From Fistulifera solaris (lineage: Eukaryota; Bacillariophyta; Bacillariophyceae; Naviculales; Stauroneidaceae), in the NCBI GenBank assembly GCA_030295235.1, contig AP026162.1, forward strand, positions 1,922,001-1,986,000: a stretch of 64,000 nucleotides of DNA, in the 5' to 3' direction. Position 1 is the first letter of the stretch; the number at the start of each line of letters is the position of its first letter. Shown one piece after another: positions 1 through 10,053 of the stretch. Below the pieces are notes generated by a model, which saw only the letters and a program-made list of their open reading frames with translations, ran no database searches and was not told the origin of the DNA. The position numbers were made by a program, and so were the translations under genes.

Positions 1-36
1 TGAAAGAATCTACCTTTGAATGGAGTATTTTATTGT

Positions 37-1070
37 TTAAGCCGATGTGACAGCATAGACACGGATCTTGTTGTCCGTGTAACCAGCAAAGAGGGTCGAG
101 CCATCCGCCGACCAGGCGAGGCACGTGCAAGCCGGGGTTTTGCCATTTTCGGTTTCCTCCGGACGCAAGGTATCGACGACGACCTTGGATTCCAGATCCC
201 AAATCTTGATCGAGTCATCGGTGGCGGCGCACAACCAATATCGGTTTGGTGAGAACACCAATCCGTGAATAATTTCACCGGCATCGAGAGAGTACAAGCG
301 CTTGCCCTCGTTGAGGTCCCAAAGCATGGCGGTATTGTCCTTTCCTCCACTGGCGGCCAAGGAACCATCCGGGGAAACACAGACGGTATTCAAGTATCCG
401 GTGTGTCCAACGAGGTCGTTGCGGAGTTCACAGTTGGTGAGGTTCCAGACCTTGACAAGTCGATCCCAACCAGCCGAAACAATAAGAGGGACCGACTGCG
501 AAGGAGAGAATCGTACGCAAGAAACCCACTCGCTGTGGCCCTTGGAGTCTCCGCTGATAGTGTACTTGCATTCACCGAGAGTGTTCCAGAGACGGATGGT
601 TTTGTCACGAGAACCTGAAAAAGAAGATAAAAATCGGTTAGGACAACTTGTATTCTCTTGTGATACCTCAGTTCGTTCGTAACGCTTCAAAGTGACATAC
701 CGGATACAATCTGACGGTTATCTACCGAGAAAGCGACCGACAAGACATCTTTCTCGTGTCCTACAAATCGGCGAGTCGTCTTTCCTGTGCTAATATCCCA
801 CAATCGCAATTCGGAGTCCCAACTGGCACTGAGAGCAAAAGCACCGTCCGAAGAGAGCACAACATCCGACACGAAGTGATTGTGTCCACGAAGGGCGCGG
901 CGAGCATAGCCGTACTCTTCACTGCTGTGGGTCAAGTGCCACACAACAATGGACTTGTCTCGTGAAGACGAAACCAAGAGGTTGGGATCTTCCGGAGTGG
1001 TGGCAAGGCTGGTAACCCAGTCACCGTGAGTGGCAAGAACGCCGCGCAGAACCAAAGTATCAGATGACAT
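37..1070 (-). CDS. RACK1: RACK1, WD40 ribosome-associated scaffold
   Basis: Two exons, 1070-701 and 614-37, joined across an 86-base GT-AG intron that splits a glycine codon; product 315 aa, the usual RACK1 length. The reading starts [20 protein letters not shown] and carries seven WD repeats with the expected GH...WD spacing ([59 protein letters not shown]). The splice restores [14 protein letters not shown], a RACK1 signature. By family, it sits on the 40S head near the mRNA exit and docks kinases and quality-control factors. Both exons are open without frame problems, so this gene is a good internal control for sequence quality. Confidence 0.96.
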
Positions 1071-1323
1071 TGCTAAATAGTGATGACTTGACAGAAAATT
1101 GCTATTGCAGTCGTCTGGATTTCGTGATGTCGAACAGGCAAAGGACGTTCACTCTTTCCAGCAGGTGGACGAGAAACGCTCGTTTACGCAGTCCACCGCG
1201 TACACACAATTTTTTACTTCTTCTCGATTTACTAAACCGTCAGTAGCCCGGGTCGCGGACAGGAAACATGGTGTTTTACAATGTGACTTTTGTACTTAAG
1301 TCAAAACCACTTTGCACACACAA

Positions 1324-1414
1324 CTCTCGATAGCTCAGTTGGCAGAGCGGCAGACTGTAGAAGGTTTACTATGCATTTATCTGTAGGTCACTGGTTCGAT
1401 TCCAGTTCGAGAGA
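1324..1414 (+). tRNA. tRNA-Tyr (GUA) with an 18-base intron
   Basis: A full cloverleaf can be drawn: acceptor CTCTCGA (1324-1330) pairs with TCGAGAG (1407-1413), discriminator A1414; D arm GCTCAGTTGGCAGAGC; anticodon stem 1350-1354 with 1380-1384; T arm 1390-1406 with TTCGATT loop. The anticodon is GTA at 1357-1359. The loop is interrupted after G1360 by 1361-1378, the canonical 37/38 position, leaving a 73-base mature tRNA. Intron-containing tRNA-Tyr is widespread in eukaryotes. The intron needs the tRNA splicing endonuclease. Confidence 0.95.
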
Positions 1415-1424
1415 TTGTTTCTGC

Positions 1425-1429
1425 TTTTT
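1425..1429 (+). terminator. Pol III terminator of tRNA-Tyr
   Basis: A run of five T residues starts 11 bases after the discriminator base. This is the usual RNA polymerase III stop signal; a further T6 follows at about 1442. Confidence 0.7.
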
Positions 1430-1521
1430 GTCAATATCATCTTTTTTCAAAGAAAATGAAGCACTTTTTTCCGCAACCGCAACAAGCAAGCATTCTTCAT
1501 TTACTACTTCACTCAAACAAC

Positions 1522-2941
1522 ATGGCGGCTCCTCCAGAACAAAAAAAATCCGAAGCCTGCTCCGATTCCAGAAAGGAAAGAGACGGGAGAGAAACAGGTC
1601 CGCTTTTCGGAAAACACAAAAACCGACGCATCCGCGAAACAACAACCGTACTCGAGAAGAATTGTACTTGCTGGTAAAGGCAAGGGTAAAGCGAAACCTA
1701 TCCGCGATGTAGGAATTTTTATTGCAATATTTGCGGTACTTATGTTCATAACACGAGATTTTGAAAAGTCGGTTGTCACCAATCCAGACGAAGATGAAGA
1801 TGCAATTGTTCCGCAAGATCCGATTGCTGATAAGCTAAATAAACTTGCCAATGCATTCGTCAAATTGGCACAATCAGATATGGATTCAAAGCCATTTAGA
1901 AAGGAGCCGTGCGATATATTTCTACGGCTGGGGACGATTCCCAAAACAGGCTACAGTTTATTTGCCGGAAGAAATTATACCCAGGATGAAATGATCCCCA
2001 TTCCCGGCTTGGAGATCTCACGATGGTTTCCCATTCGTGACGATCAAAGTCATACTTTAAATATCGCGCCTCACGGATTTCTATTGAAGCATCATCCGCT
2101 GCAAATCAACGTACAAGGTATGCTCATGACCGAGACGGACATGACACAAAGTGTATCGGTTCGTGCGACGAGGGATATACGAGAAGGAGAAGAACTGTTT
2201 GTCGACTTTCAACAACATCCCGCGAAATATTTGACAATGCACTCGTTTGACTCTATACCGTCTCCCGAAGATCACGAGATTGCTCGTGAGATTCGTACCG
2301 ATGTTGTGCTTACGGGTAAGCGTCTGGTGCACGGACAGCGAAAGAAATCGGTGAAAATCAACCCTGCCCCGCTACTTGCAATGATGCAGCGATCGATGGA
2401 AAAAGTTCGACCTCAAGTAGCCGCTCTATTGCATCACGAAACCATGTACGAGTCATTGCTATACCATCACAAAGTCAATTCTGTATGCCCGAGCGACGTT
2501 GTTGTTATAGACTCCACTTCGGTTCGGACACGTTATGCGGTAAAAATGAGTAATGAACTCACAGTGATTCCTCTACAACGCTTGATTACATTGAAGGAAG
2601 AAGAGAAAGAAAATTGGTCGTTGCACTGTGTTCCAGTTGAGAAAGAATCCCGGATCGAGTGGTATTGCCCACTGACCATGTCGGCGCAACACTTGATTAC
2701 GGCGCCGGATAATTCGCCTCACAATGTGGAGTTAAAATGGGTAGAACACGAAGACTTGCATAATCGAAATGACTTGTTTGCTTGGAAAATAGTTGCATTG
2801 CAGGATTTGCCCGCTGGAGCCGAGGTACGTAGCAACTGCCATTCTACGAGGTGCTCCGATATCTTGCCTAAACTCTCGTTTCTGTCCCATCTTCAACAGC
2901 TCAAGTTCTCACAGGAATGGAAAGAAAATTTTTTTGCGTGA
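1522..2941 (+). CDS. SET-like domain protein with N-terminal membrane segment; frame break in an A8 run
   Basis: The first good ATG (1522, MAAPPEQKK) runs into a stop at 1677, while another frame is open from 1460 to 2941 without an ATG before 1742. Skipping one A in the A8 run 1541-1548 joins the two and gives a basic, proline-rich head, then a hydrophobic stretch (VGIFIAIFAVLMFI, about 1709-1750), then the body. The body holds SLFAGRNYTQDEMI and, about 90 residues later, ATRDIREGEELFVDF, which matches the C-terminal core of a SET lysine-methyltransferase fold. A possible 75-base GT-AG intron (2825-2899, in frame, no stop) near the end would leave AGAELKFSQEWKE. Product about 472 aa, or 447 if that intron is spliced. 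Substrate unknown. Translation from ATG 1742 would lose the head and most of the membrane segment. Confidence 0.6.
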
Positions 2942-3070
2942 GTCAAGTATCTTGGAAAGTTTTTATTGTGCCGTATAACAATGTAGGACCGATTTTGGAA
3001 AGGTGTTATCAAAACTGTTTCTTATTAATGTATTTGACCAAGTTCTTCCTCCTTCTCTATACTAGCAATA

Positions 3071-4294
3071 TCACCGTCGCCGAAAGCTAACCGTTTTCCC
3101 GGTTTTAGACACCTTGCAATCGAATCGCGAGAACTGATACGGCAATAAGTTATCCAGATCTTTTCTCACATAACCATCACGTTTGAACAGGGGGTCGTCT
3201 ACGGTCGGATTTGTAATCGATCGGGGTTGCTTTGGATTTTCTTCTTGATCCCGGAAGAGCGACTCAATCTGATTCTCTTCATCGTCGTTGTACTGACTAC
3301 TGTAGAACGGATTTCCCCATGTCTCCCAATTATCACCACACTGCCCATCGTCCGCTTCGCCGATGAGTATGTATTCCTGTACATACTTTTCCCGGAACAA
3401 TTTCGTCCAGTCCTCTCCCATTGGCATCCAACTACAGAGCACGATTACTTGTTTGGAGTGGCAATCCGATGCGTGAATGTGCAAGGCTTCTTCCACAGAT
3501 AGGCTTTCCACCCAAGCTTTGGGAGAGATCTTCCAGCTCCCGTCGTCAGTCGCAATGATCCTCGGAGCCCGGAACTTTCGATGATTGCTCCGGCGTGGTT
3601 GTTGCGCAAAATATTCTTCCAGGGCTTCCGTCAGTAACCCATCACCCGCACCCACATCCAACACAATGGTTTCCCCCCGCAAACGTCTGTACTCTTTGTC
3701 GCAAGTAATCTCCCAAACGATCGACATATTCTTGGGTCCAAAGTTGATAAATATCATGCAGTTCACAAAATGTATTCCACGGGCCACACGTTTTAACAAA
3801 GCCCCCGTGACTTCCAAGAGATCCTCGAGAGAGACATCGGCCACGCTCTGGTTACTATCGGGTACAATGGCTGTGACGACACCGCCTCCTCGCAACCGCA
3901 GAGTCCGTCCATTCAGTTGTTCTCGAACAATCTGATCCATGACATGAAACCGTTGACTGGTTTTGTGCAAAGCCCAATCGCGCATATCAAAAGCATCGAG
4001 GACTTGATCGGTTGTGGGTAAGTTATTGCGTCGACTTTCCTTTTTCAAATCAAACCGCGTCCCGTATTTGGCTTGCAGAAATTCCATCCGACACCATTTC
4101 CGTAATCGGTGGTGATATTGCCACTTGAAAACATCGGACCAAACTTCATTCGGAACCAGCGACGATCTTATGAAGCTTTCCAAGATTTGTATGCAATCCT
4201 CGGCCGTTCGTGACGAACTTTGATTTTGTTGCAAGTCGGAGGAATATCGTAAGATCGATATCGCCGTCTCTTGCTGTGCGTCGGACGCCATCAT
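3071..4294 (-). CDS. SAM-dependent methyltransferase-like protein
   Basis: Reads MMASDAQQETAISIL from the first in-frame ATG, 407 aa. The middle has a class I methyltransferase motif I, ETIVLDVGAGDGLLTEALEEYF, and later CSWMPMGEDWTKLFR followed by YILIGEADDGQCGDNWETWG, a pattern I know from uncharacterised fungal and protist proteins with a Rossmann methyltransferase fold. Target unknown. A 60-codon reading upstream (ATG 4473, MVVLSLLSKRINRWLGPAL) ends exactly on the start (ATGATG overlap) and would join in frame if one base were added in the TTT at 4318-4320, giving a mitochondrial-looking presequence and 467 aa. So the true start may be 4473. Confidence 0.6.
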   Translation of the reverse strand: MMASDAQQETAISILRYSSDLQQNQSSSRTAEDCIQILESFIRSSLVPNEVWSDVFKWQYHHRLRKWCRMEFLQAKYGTRFDLKKESRRNNLPTTDQVLDAFDMRDWALHKTSQRFHVMDQIVREQLNGRTLRLRGGGVVTAIVPDSNQSVADVSLEDLLEVTGALLKRVARGIHFVNCMIFINFGPKNMSIVWEITCDKEYRRLRGETIVLDVGAGDGLLTEALEEYFAQQPRRSNHRKFRAPRIIATDDGSWKISPKAWVESLSVEEALHIHASDCHSKQVIVLCSWMPMGEDWTKLFREKYVQEYILIGEADDGQCGDNWETWGNPFYSSQYNDDEENQIESLFRDQEENPKQPRSITNPTVDDPLFKRDGYVRKDLDNLLPYQFSRFDCKVSKTGKTVSFRRR

Positions 4295-4627
4295 GTCATA
4301 CAATTCCAGGAAATCAGTTTCTGTGCAACGGGAAGTAACAGCAAACTATCCAAGGCAGCATTGTCACGAACGACACCTCTTCCTAATGTGTAACGCCATT
4401 GAATGCCATTTCGTAGCAATGCCGGTCCTAACCAGCGATTGATGCGTTTGCTCAGGAGTGAAAGGACTACCATTCTAGCCCCCAATCGCTTACAACGCGA
4501 ACACAATGACACTCCGAAAACGGTTCAACTTGATTTCAATCTATATGTCGAACGCGAATGAATGAAAATGAATGATGCGAGCTCAGATGCGATGATCATT
4601 GACGGACGAATGTGGTACGGTAGTCAA

Positions 4628-4790
4628 AATCACGTGTCCAGAAAATGTGGGCAAGTGATTTTTCACGTTTCCAGAAAATGTGAGGATGTGATTTTCCGTT
4701 TCCAAAAAAATGTGAGCACGTGGAATTTGGACGTTAAGGTACTTGTACCAGAAAATTTAGGGACGTGGTATTTTCACGTGCACAAACATT
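4628..4790. repeat. Short degenerate ~35-bp repeats beside the satellite
   Basis: Three or four imperfect copies of a TTTCCAGAAAATGTGAG... block, each followed by a CACGTG-like stretch, lead into the main satellite. They share the TTCCAGAA core with it, so they are probably decayed edge copies. Confidence 0.55.
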
Positions 4791-4799
4791 TCTGTAGCC

Positions 4800-6161
4800 A
4801 CGACGACGCCGTTCTGTTTCCAGAATGTCTGGAATGCGCACATCATTCAGTAGGATACAAATTCCAGAATATCTGGAACATGCGCTTTCTTTCGTTATGA
4901 TCCTAAACACATTTTCCAGAATTTCTGGAACGCGCACATCATTCCGGTAGGATCCCAAACACCGTTGCCAAAATTCGGGAACATCCACAGCATTTCGGTA
5001 CCAGGTAAGATCGAAACAACTGGTCCAGAATTTCTGGACTACTACAGAATTTCTGTATGATCCGAAACACCTATTCCAGAATATCTGGAATCTGCGCTTT
5101 CTTTCGTAATGATCCTTAACACATTTTCCAGAATTTCTGGAATGCGCACATCATTCAGGTAGGATCCCAAACACCGTTGTCAGAAATTCAGGAACGTGCA
5201 CAGCATTTCGGTAAGAATCGAACAACTGGTTCCGAATTTCTGGACTACTACAGAATTTCTGTATGACTCGAAACACTATTCCAGAATATCTGGAACTTGC
5301 ACTTTCTTTCGATCCAAAACACTGTTTCCAGAATTTCTGGAACGCGTAGAGCATTCCGGTAGGATCACAAACAACGTATCCAGAAATTCAGGAACGTGCA
5401 CAGCATGTCGGTAAGAATCGAACAACTGGTTCCGAATTTCTGGACTATTACAGAATTTCTGTATGACCCGAAACACCTATTCCAGAATATCTGGAACTTG
5501 CACTTTCTTTCGATCCAAAACACTGTTTCCAGAATTTCTGGAACGCGTAGAGCATTCCGGTAGGATCACAAACAACGTATCCAGAAATTCAGGAACGTGC
5601 ACAGCATGTCGGTAAGAATCGAACAACTGGTTCCGAATTTCTGGACTATTACAGAATTTCTGTATGACCCGAAACACCTATTCCAGAATATCTGGAAAAT
5701 GCGCTTTCTTTCGTTATGATCCAAAATACAGTTTCCAGAATGTCTGGAATGCGCACAGCATTCCGGTAGGATCCCAAACACCGTTGCCAAAATTCGGGAA
5801 CATCCACAGCATTTCGGTACCAGGTACGATCGAAACAACTGGTCCAGAATTTCTGGACAACTACAGAATTTCTGTATGATCCGAAACACCTATTCCAGAA
5901 TATCTGGAACATGCGCTTTCTTTCGTTATGATCCTAAACACATTTTCCAGAATTTCTGGAACGCGCACATCATTCCGGTAGAATCCCAAACACCGTTGCC
6001 AGTATTTATTGGAACGTGCACAGCATTAGGTAAGATCGAACAACTGGTCCAGAATTTCTGGACAAATACAGAATTTCTGTATGACTCGAAACACTATTCC
6101 AGAATATCTGGAACATGCGCTTTCTTTCGTTATGATCCAAAACACAGTTTTTAGAATGTCA
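4800..6161. repeat. Palindrome-rich tandem satellite, ~201-212 bp unit, about 6.5 copies
   Basis: Units begin at TTCCAGAATATCTGGAA at 4862, 5074, 5279, 5480, 5681, 5893 and 6097 (partial), so periods are 212, 205, 201, 201, 212 and 204. Copies 5279-5479 and 5480-5680 look identical base for base. Each unit holds five or so short palindromes about 40 bases apart: TTCCAGAATATCTGGAA, TTCCAGAATTTCTGGAA, GTCCAGAATTTCTGGAC and ACAGAATTTCTGT. The 201-base period is a multiple of three, so open readings on both strands cross it, but they are periodic by-products and not genes. Units 4862 and 5681 share variants absent from the middle ones, a sign of higher-order duplication. Confidence 0.95.
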
Positions 6162-6362
6162 CGAATACTTCAACTCTCAATCCTTCCTTATCTCGTTCAT
6201 ACTATAGCCGAAACATTACAATAAAGCTAGTCTATTTTCGTTAATTGTAAAACAGCGTCGTGTCTTCACTTTTTCGCCTCATAAAAAGTATGCAAGCCTT
6301 CATCATCGGCAAGTGAAAAGGATTATATTCGCCTTCCAGATTCCATTCTGCCTTCTTGGCTG

Positions 6363-7451
6363 TTATCTAGTGATTTTCTCCACTTCTTCAAACTGGCGCA
6401 CCGATTGAAATCCAATCGCCACACCCGAAGGATCGACTAACCGTGGCACATCGTCCTCGCCCGCATCTGGCAAGGGATTGTAGACAAGATTCAGCCCCTC
6501 GACGACGGGATTGATCGTCGGCTGCTTCTTTCGTTTTTGCGTCGGAAGCAACAGAACGCCCATACAATTCGCCGAAGGTGCCATGTACACCGATTTCGCC
6601 GGCTGTGGAGGCTCAAATTGCCCCATGCCCTTCGAAGGTCGTGCGTACGGATACTCCTGTTCGACAAATCCCAATTGTTGATAAAAGGCTCGACTTTCCT
6701 CCACACTCGCACAACGAATCGCCACAAACATGATGGGGTCCGGCACAAGTCCCACAATCCCTCGAATCGGTAGTCCCGACGGCGAAATGACATTGACGTA
6801 ACCGTAGGCGTCCAAAATAGTCCCACCCGACTTGACCATTTGGGAGATTCGATATTCGGGCACTCCGAGTTGTAAATAGGCAATGTTATCTCCCGGTGGT
6901 GTCGAATCACCCACTCGATAAAGGGGGTTGGTGATGGTTTTGTCGTACACAATGTGAATGGAAGCATGGCCACCGTAAGATGCTAACGATGACACGGGAG
7001 GCTGAAAGCTGTCGGGGATACTGAGCTGCTCTGGACCAAACCCCATCCATGTTTCTTCAATCGGACCACGGATCCGACGACGAAGTACTTGACATTCGAA
7101 GCCATTCTCTAAAAATTGGATCATACTGTCCAGTTGGGATTGATCCGCCACTTTGATGGTGATGCCTTGCAAAATGGCGTTATCGTTAGCGAACTCAGGG
7201 AGTGTTCCGACTGCCGCAATCGATGGCAGGGCCACACTGGCGGTGAGTCCGGCAGCAGTAGATGTAATGAATTGTCGTCGGGAGAAAGCTGGGTCTTGTG
7301 TTGGAATGTCGTGATTGTTGTTGGTAGCTAGTCGGCTTGTCACCATGCGTCGATTGGCCGAATGCTGTGTTACGCTGAAAGACCATGGATGCGCATGGGG
7401 AACTAGCAAACTAACAAGTGTAATTCCTCTCAAAAGAAATGAGTCTCTCAT
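6363..7451 (-). CDS. VOC/glyoxalase-fold protein, probably thylakoid lumen
   Basis: 362 aa, uninterrupted. The N-terminus has a hydrophobic signal (LLRGITLVSLLVPHAHPW), a Ser/Thr/Arg-rich stretch, then a twin-arginine signal (SRRQFITST, residues 57-65) with a hydrophobic core and a likely cut at SIAA (about residue 80). That order (ER signal, plastid transit, Tat signal) fits a diatom thylakoid-lumen protein. The mature part has two related halves, LQGITIKVADQSQLDSMIQFLENGF and MFVAIRCASVEESRAFYQQLGF, the latter a typical beta-alpha-beta start of a vicinal-oxygen-chelate module. Substrate and metal ligands are not clear. Confidence 0.75.
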   Translation of the reverse strand: MRDSFLLRGITLVSLLVPHAHPWSFSVTQHSANRRMVTSRLATNNNHDIPTQDPAFSRRQFITSTAAGLTASVALPSIAAVGTLPEFANDNAILQGITIKVADQSQLDSMIQFLENGFECQVLRRRIRGPIEETWMGFGPEQLSIPDSFQPPVSSLASYGGHASIHIVYDKTITNPLYRVGDSTPPGDNIAYLQLGVPEYRISQMVKSGGTILDAYGYVNVISPSGLPIRGIVGLVPDPIMFVAIRCASVEESRAFYQQLGFVEQEYPYARPSKGMGQFEPPQPAKSVYMAPSANCMGVLLLPTQKRKKQPTINPVVEGLNLVYNPLPDAGEDDVPRLVDPSGVAIGFQSVRQFEEVEKITR

Positions 7452-7808
7452 GAGTATTTAATGTTGACGCGAAAGGTTAGAATTGATACTGTTATTGTGA
7501 ACGATAATGATGATGGTGATGATGTGTCAAAACAACAAAAATCCGATCGGACAAGAAAAGACGCGACGAGGTGCGCACATGCGTGGAATCATGACTGAAA
7601 TGCTGTCGGAGTCATGTCCGGCGTACACATTGGTATAGAGTGCTTATGCGATTTTTGTTGCGAAGAAGTTATAAGCTTTTGGAGTCGAAAGTCTCCCAAA
7701 CTAACTCTCAAAAGCAACGCCATCGATAGAAACATTGTTTCTTTTTGGGAGTATTGATTAGTCTAGTCGTGCGCAACGTTACGTTCAACTTCAACATCTT
7801 CGTTGGTT

Positions 7809-7831
7809 TCGTGACTGAAATCCAGACGTGA
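7809..7831. repeat. Dispersed 23-bp semi-palindrome, copy 1
   Basis: TCGTGACTG, five bases, then CAGACGTGA, followed by AAAAAAGT. Same layout as the copies at 8023, 11384, 18590, 49567 and 50201. Confidence 0.55.
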
Positions 7832-8022
7832 AAAAAGTAATCTACACGTTGCTCCATAGTAAATCTTTGACGTTAAGCTTTAAGGTCAGTTCTTCGAGAT
7901 CGATCCGCATAATTCGCGTATTGAAAACGTAACATTTTCACAGCTCTTATTGCAACAATCCCTTTCAAAAGAGTCGCTTGAAACACGAAGCGGAAGTTGT
8001 GACGAATGAAAATCGGTTAGTC

Positions 8023-8045
8023 TCATGACTGACATCCAGTCAAGG
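8023..8045. repeat. Dispersed 23-bp semi-palindrome, copy 2
   Basis: TCATGACTG, ACATC, CAGTCAAGG. The right arm is degraded. Confidence 0.5.
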
Positions 8046-8188
8046 AAGGTCGTCTCCCACCTACATTTAGAAATTATAGTGCTTTTTGCGGTGCAGCTTT
8101 TTCACGAAAAAAATAATAGACGCACGACGCACCATTGTTCAATGCTAATCAATTTACGCAATTGAGCACGACATTGATTATAGTAAAC

Positions 8189-9988
8189 ATGGAAACAGAC
8201 AATACAGCGACCCGTAAACGCAAGCAATCGGCGGTCGATGACGACGTGACGAACCAAACATGTCCTTACTTGGATACCGTGCAACGATCGCTGCTGGATT
8301 TTGATTTAGAACCCGCTTGCAGTATCACGTTAGAAACAGGTCCGCACATTTATGGTTGTCTGGTGTGCGGAAAATTCTTTCGCGGGCGAGGACGACAAAC
8401 ACCCGCGTACACGCATGCGGTGGAAGAATCGCATTTTGTCTTTGTGCATTTGACTCGAGGGACCTTTCACTGTCTTCCGGACGATTACGAAATTCACGAC
8501 ACTTCCTTGTCCGATGTTCGGGCGGCTTTGCATCCCCAATTCACTCCCGAACAAATTGATTCGCTCGATTCGAATACACAACTCAGTCGCGACTTGTTGG
8601 GGCGACGATATTTGCCCGGATTCATCGGACTCAACAATCTGCACAAGACGGATTGCATTAATGCTGTTGTGCAAGCACTGGCACATGTACCGCCGTTGCG
8701 GGATTATTTCTTGCGGCGATCGGAGATCGGCAACACGAATAATATACACAAGCACCGTCTGGCGTATCATGTTACCGAATGCTTTGGGGAGTTGGTGCGC
8801 AAAATGTGGAGTGATACCCGATTCAAAAGTCACGTCGATCCCCATCGTCTGGTACAAGCGGTGGCGGCGGCCTCCAAAACGAAATTTCCTGTCGGGCAAC
8901 AAGCCGAAGCGGGGGAACTGGTGGCTTGGTTACTGCATCAGCTTCATTTGGGGACAGGAGGGAGTTTGAACATGAATAGCAAAAAGAAATCGAAGCAACA
9001 GAGTATTATTCAAAAAGTATTTCAAGGAGAAGTTATGGTGGCAACGCGACAAGCGGCGCGATCAGGCAATCAACTCAAAGAGTCGGAAGCGGAGCGTTCT
9101 GACGATCGGGAAGGGAGTGGCGACGAAGAAGAGGAACAAGAAAAGATGAACGGCGATGTGCCCACAGTTGCCGCTCCGCGAATCGAAGAAATTACCAATA
9201 CGAGCAGTTTTTTGCAACTAACACTTGATATCCCGGAGAAGCCGCTTTTTCGTGACGAGAATGGTGGTTTGGTGATTCCGCAGGAACCACTTTCTAACGT
9301 TTTGAGAAAATTCGACGGTGTCTCCTTTTGGGATGTTGTCAGTGCTTCGGGAGTTGTGCAACGAAAGAAGTATCAGCTACTTCGACTTCCAAACTATTTA
9401 ATCCTACATTTAGCACGCTTCAAGACAAATCAGTACAGTCGGGAGAAAAATCCAACCATAGTTGCTTTTCCTGTCAAAAATCTCGATTTGAGTGACTATG
9501 TGAAACCACTGGAAGGTAAACCAAAGCTTCCCACCGAAGCTGAAGTGAGAAGTATGAATGTAAGTGCTACCGAATCATGCTGTGTTCGTTTGCGGACTAT
9601 CTAATTGTTTGTTTAACTGCAGGTGGCGGAGCTAAAGGATCTAATGCATAAGCACGGCCAAAGTGAAGCTGTCAAGGGAGCTCTGGAAAAGAGTGAACTG
9701 CTGGATCTGGTTCTCGATTTTGTTGTGAAGCGGCTCCCGGATCTTCTTGCAGACAAATACGATCTTATCGCAAATATTACCCACGAGAGTCCAGTGGACG
9801 TGGGACGAGAAGGAAAGCACGACCCTCTGCAAGAAGGATCTTACAAATGTCATGTTCAACACCGTGGTGCAAACCAGTGGTATGAAATGCAAGATCTCCA
9901 CGTACAAGAGATAATGCCTCAACAGATTGGTCTTTCCGAAAGTTATGTACTTATTTTCGAGCGCAAATCGGCACAAAAGACGTCGTAG
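8189..9988 (+). CDS. USP39: SAD1/USP39, catalytically dead USP of the U4/U6.U5 tri-snRNP
   Basis: Exons 8189-9559 and 9623-9988 around a 63-base GT-AG intron (phase 0); 578 aa. N-terminal zinc finger UBP (GCLVCGKFFRGRG... through YTHAVEESHFVFVH), then a USP fold. Active USPs have NLGNTCYMN; here it is NLHKTDCIN, so the catalytic Cys position holds Asp (about residue 154). The His-box region reads QWYEMQDLHVQEIMPQ, matching SAD1 and lacking the catalytic His. By family it stabilises the tri-snRNP before spliceosome activation. An acidic insert (about residues 290-330) is specific to this copy. The ATG at 8189 is preferred because nothing upstream in frame begins with ATG. Confidence 0.93.
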
Positions 9989-10053
9989 GATAAATTTAAG
10001 AAGAACTTACGCAAGATCCACCTATCGAATTAGTATTGAGTACACAAATCGGT

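Larger units (their letters stand above)
7452..8188. other. Intergenic between two divergent genes; three copies of a dispersed palindrome
   Basis: No gene seen. Holds a GATGATG microsatellite near 7508-7525 and copies of the TCATGACTG...CAGTC element at about 7589, 7809-7831 and 8023-8045. Probably carries the promoters of the VOC gene (minus) and SAD1 (plus). Confidence 0.6.

Noticed and set aside
1290-1712. 140-codon plus-strand reading over the tRNA
   Set aside because: It crosses the tRNA gene and the SET gene start, has no family feature, and is a by-product of the tRNA sequence (SVGRAADCRR).
4734-6154. Ten or so readings of 60-107 codons on both strands
   Set aside because: They follow the 201-212-bp satellite period and are repeats translated in open frames, with no start or codon pattern of a gene.
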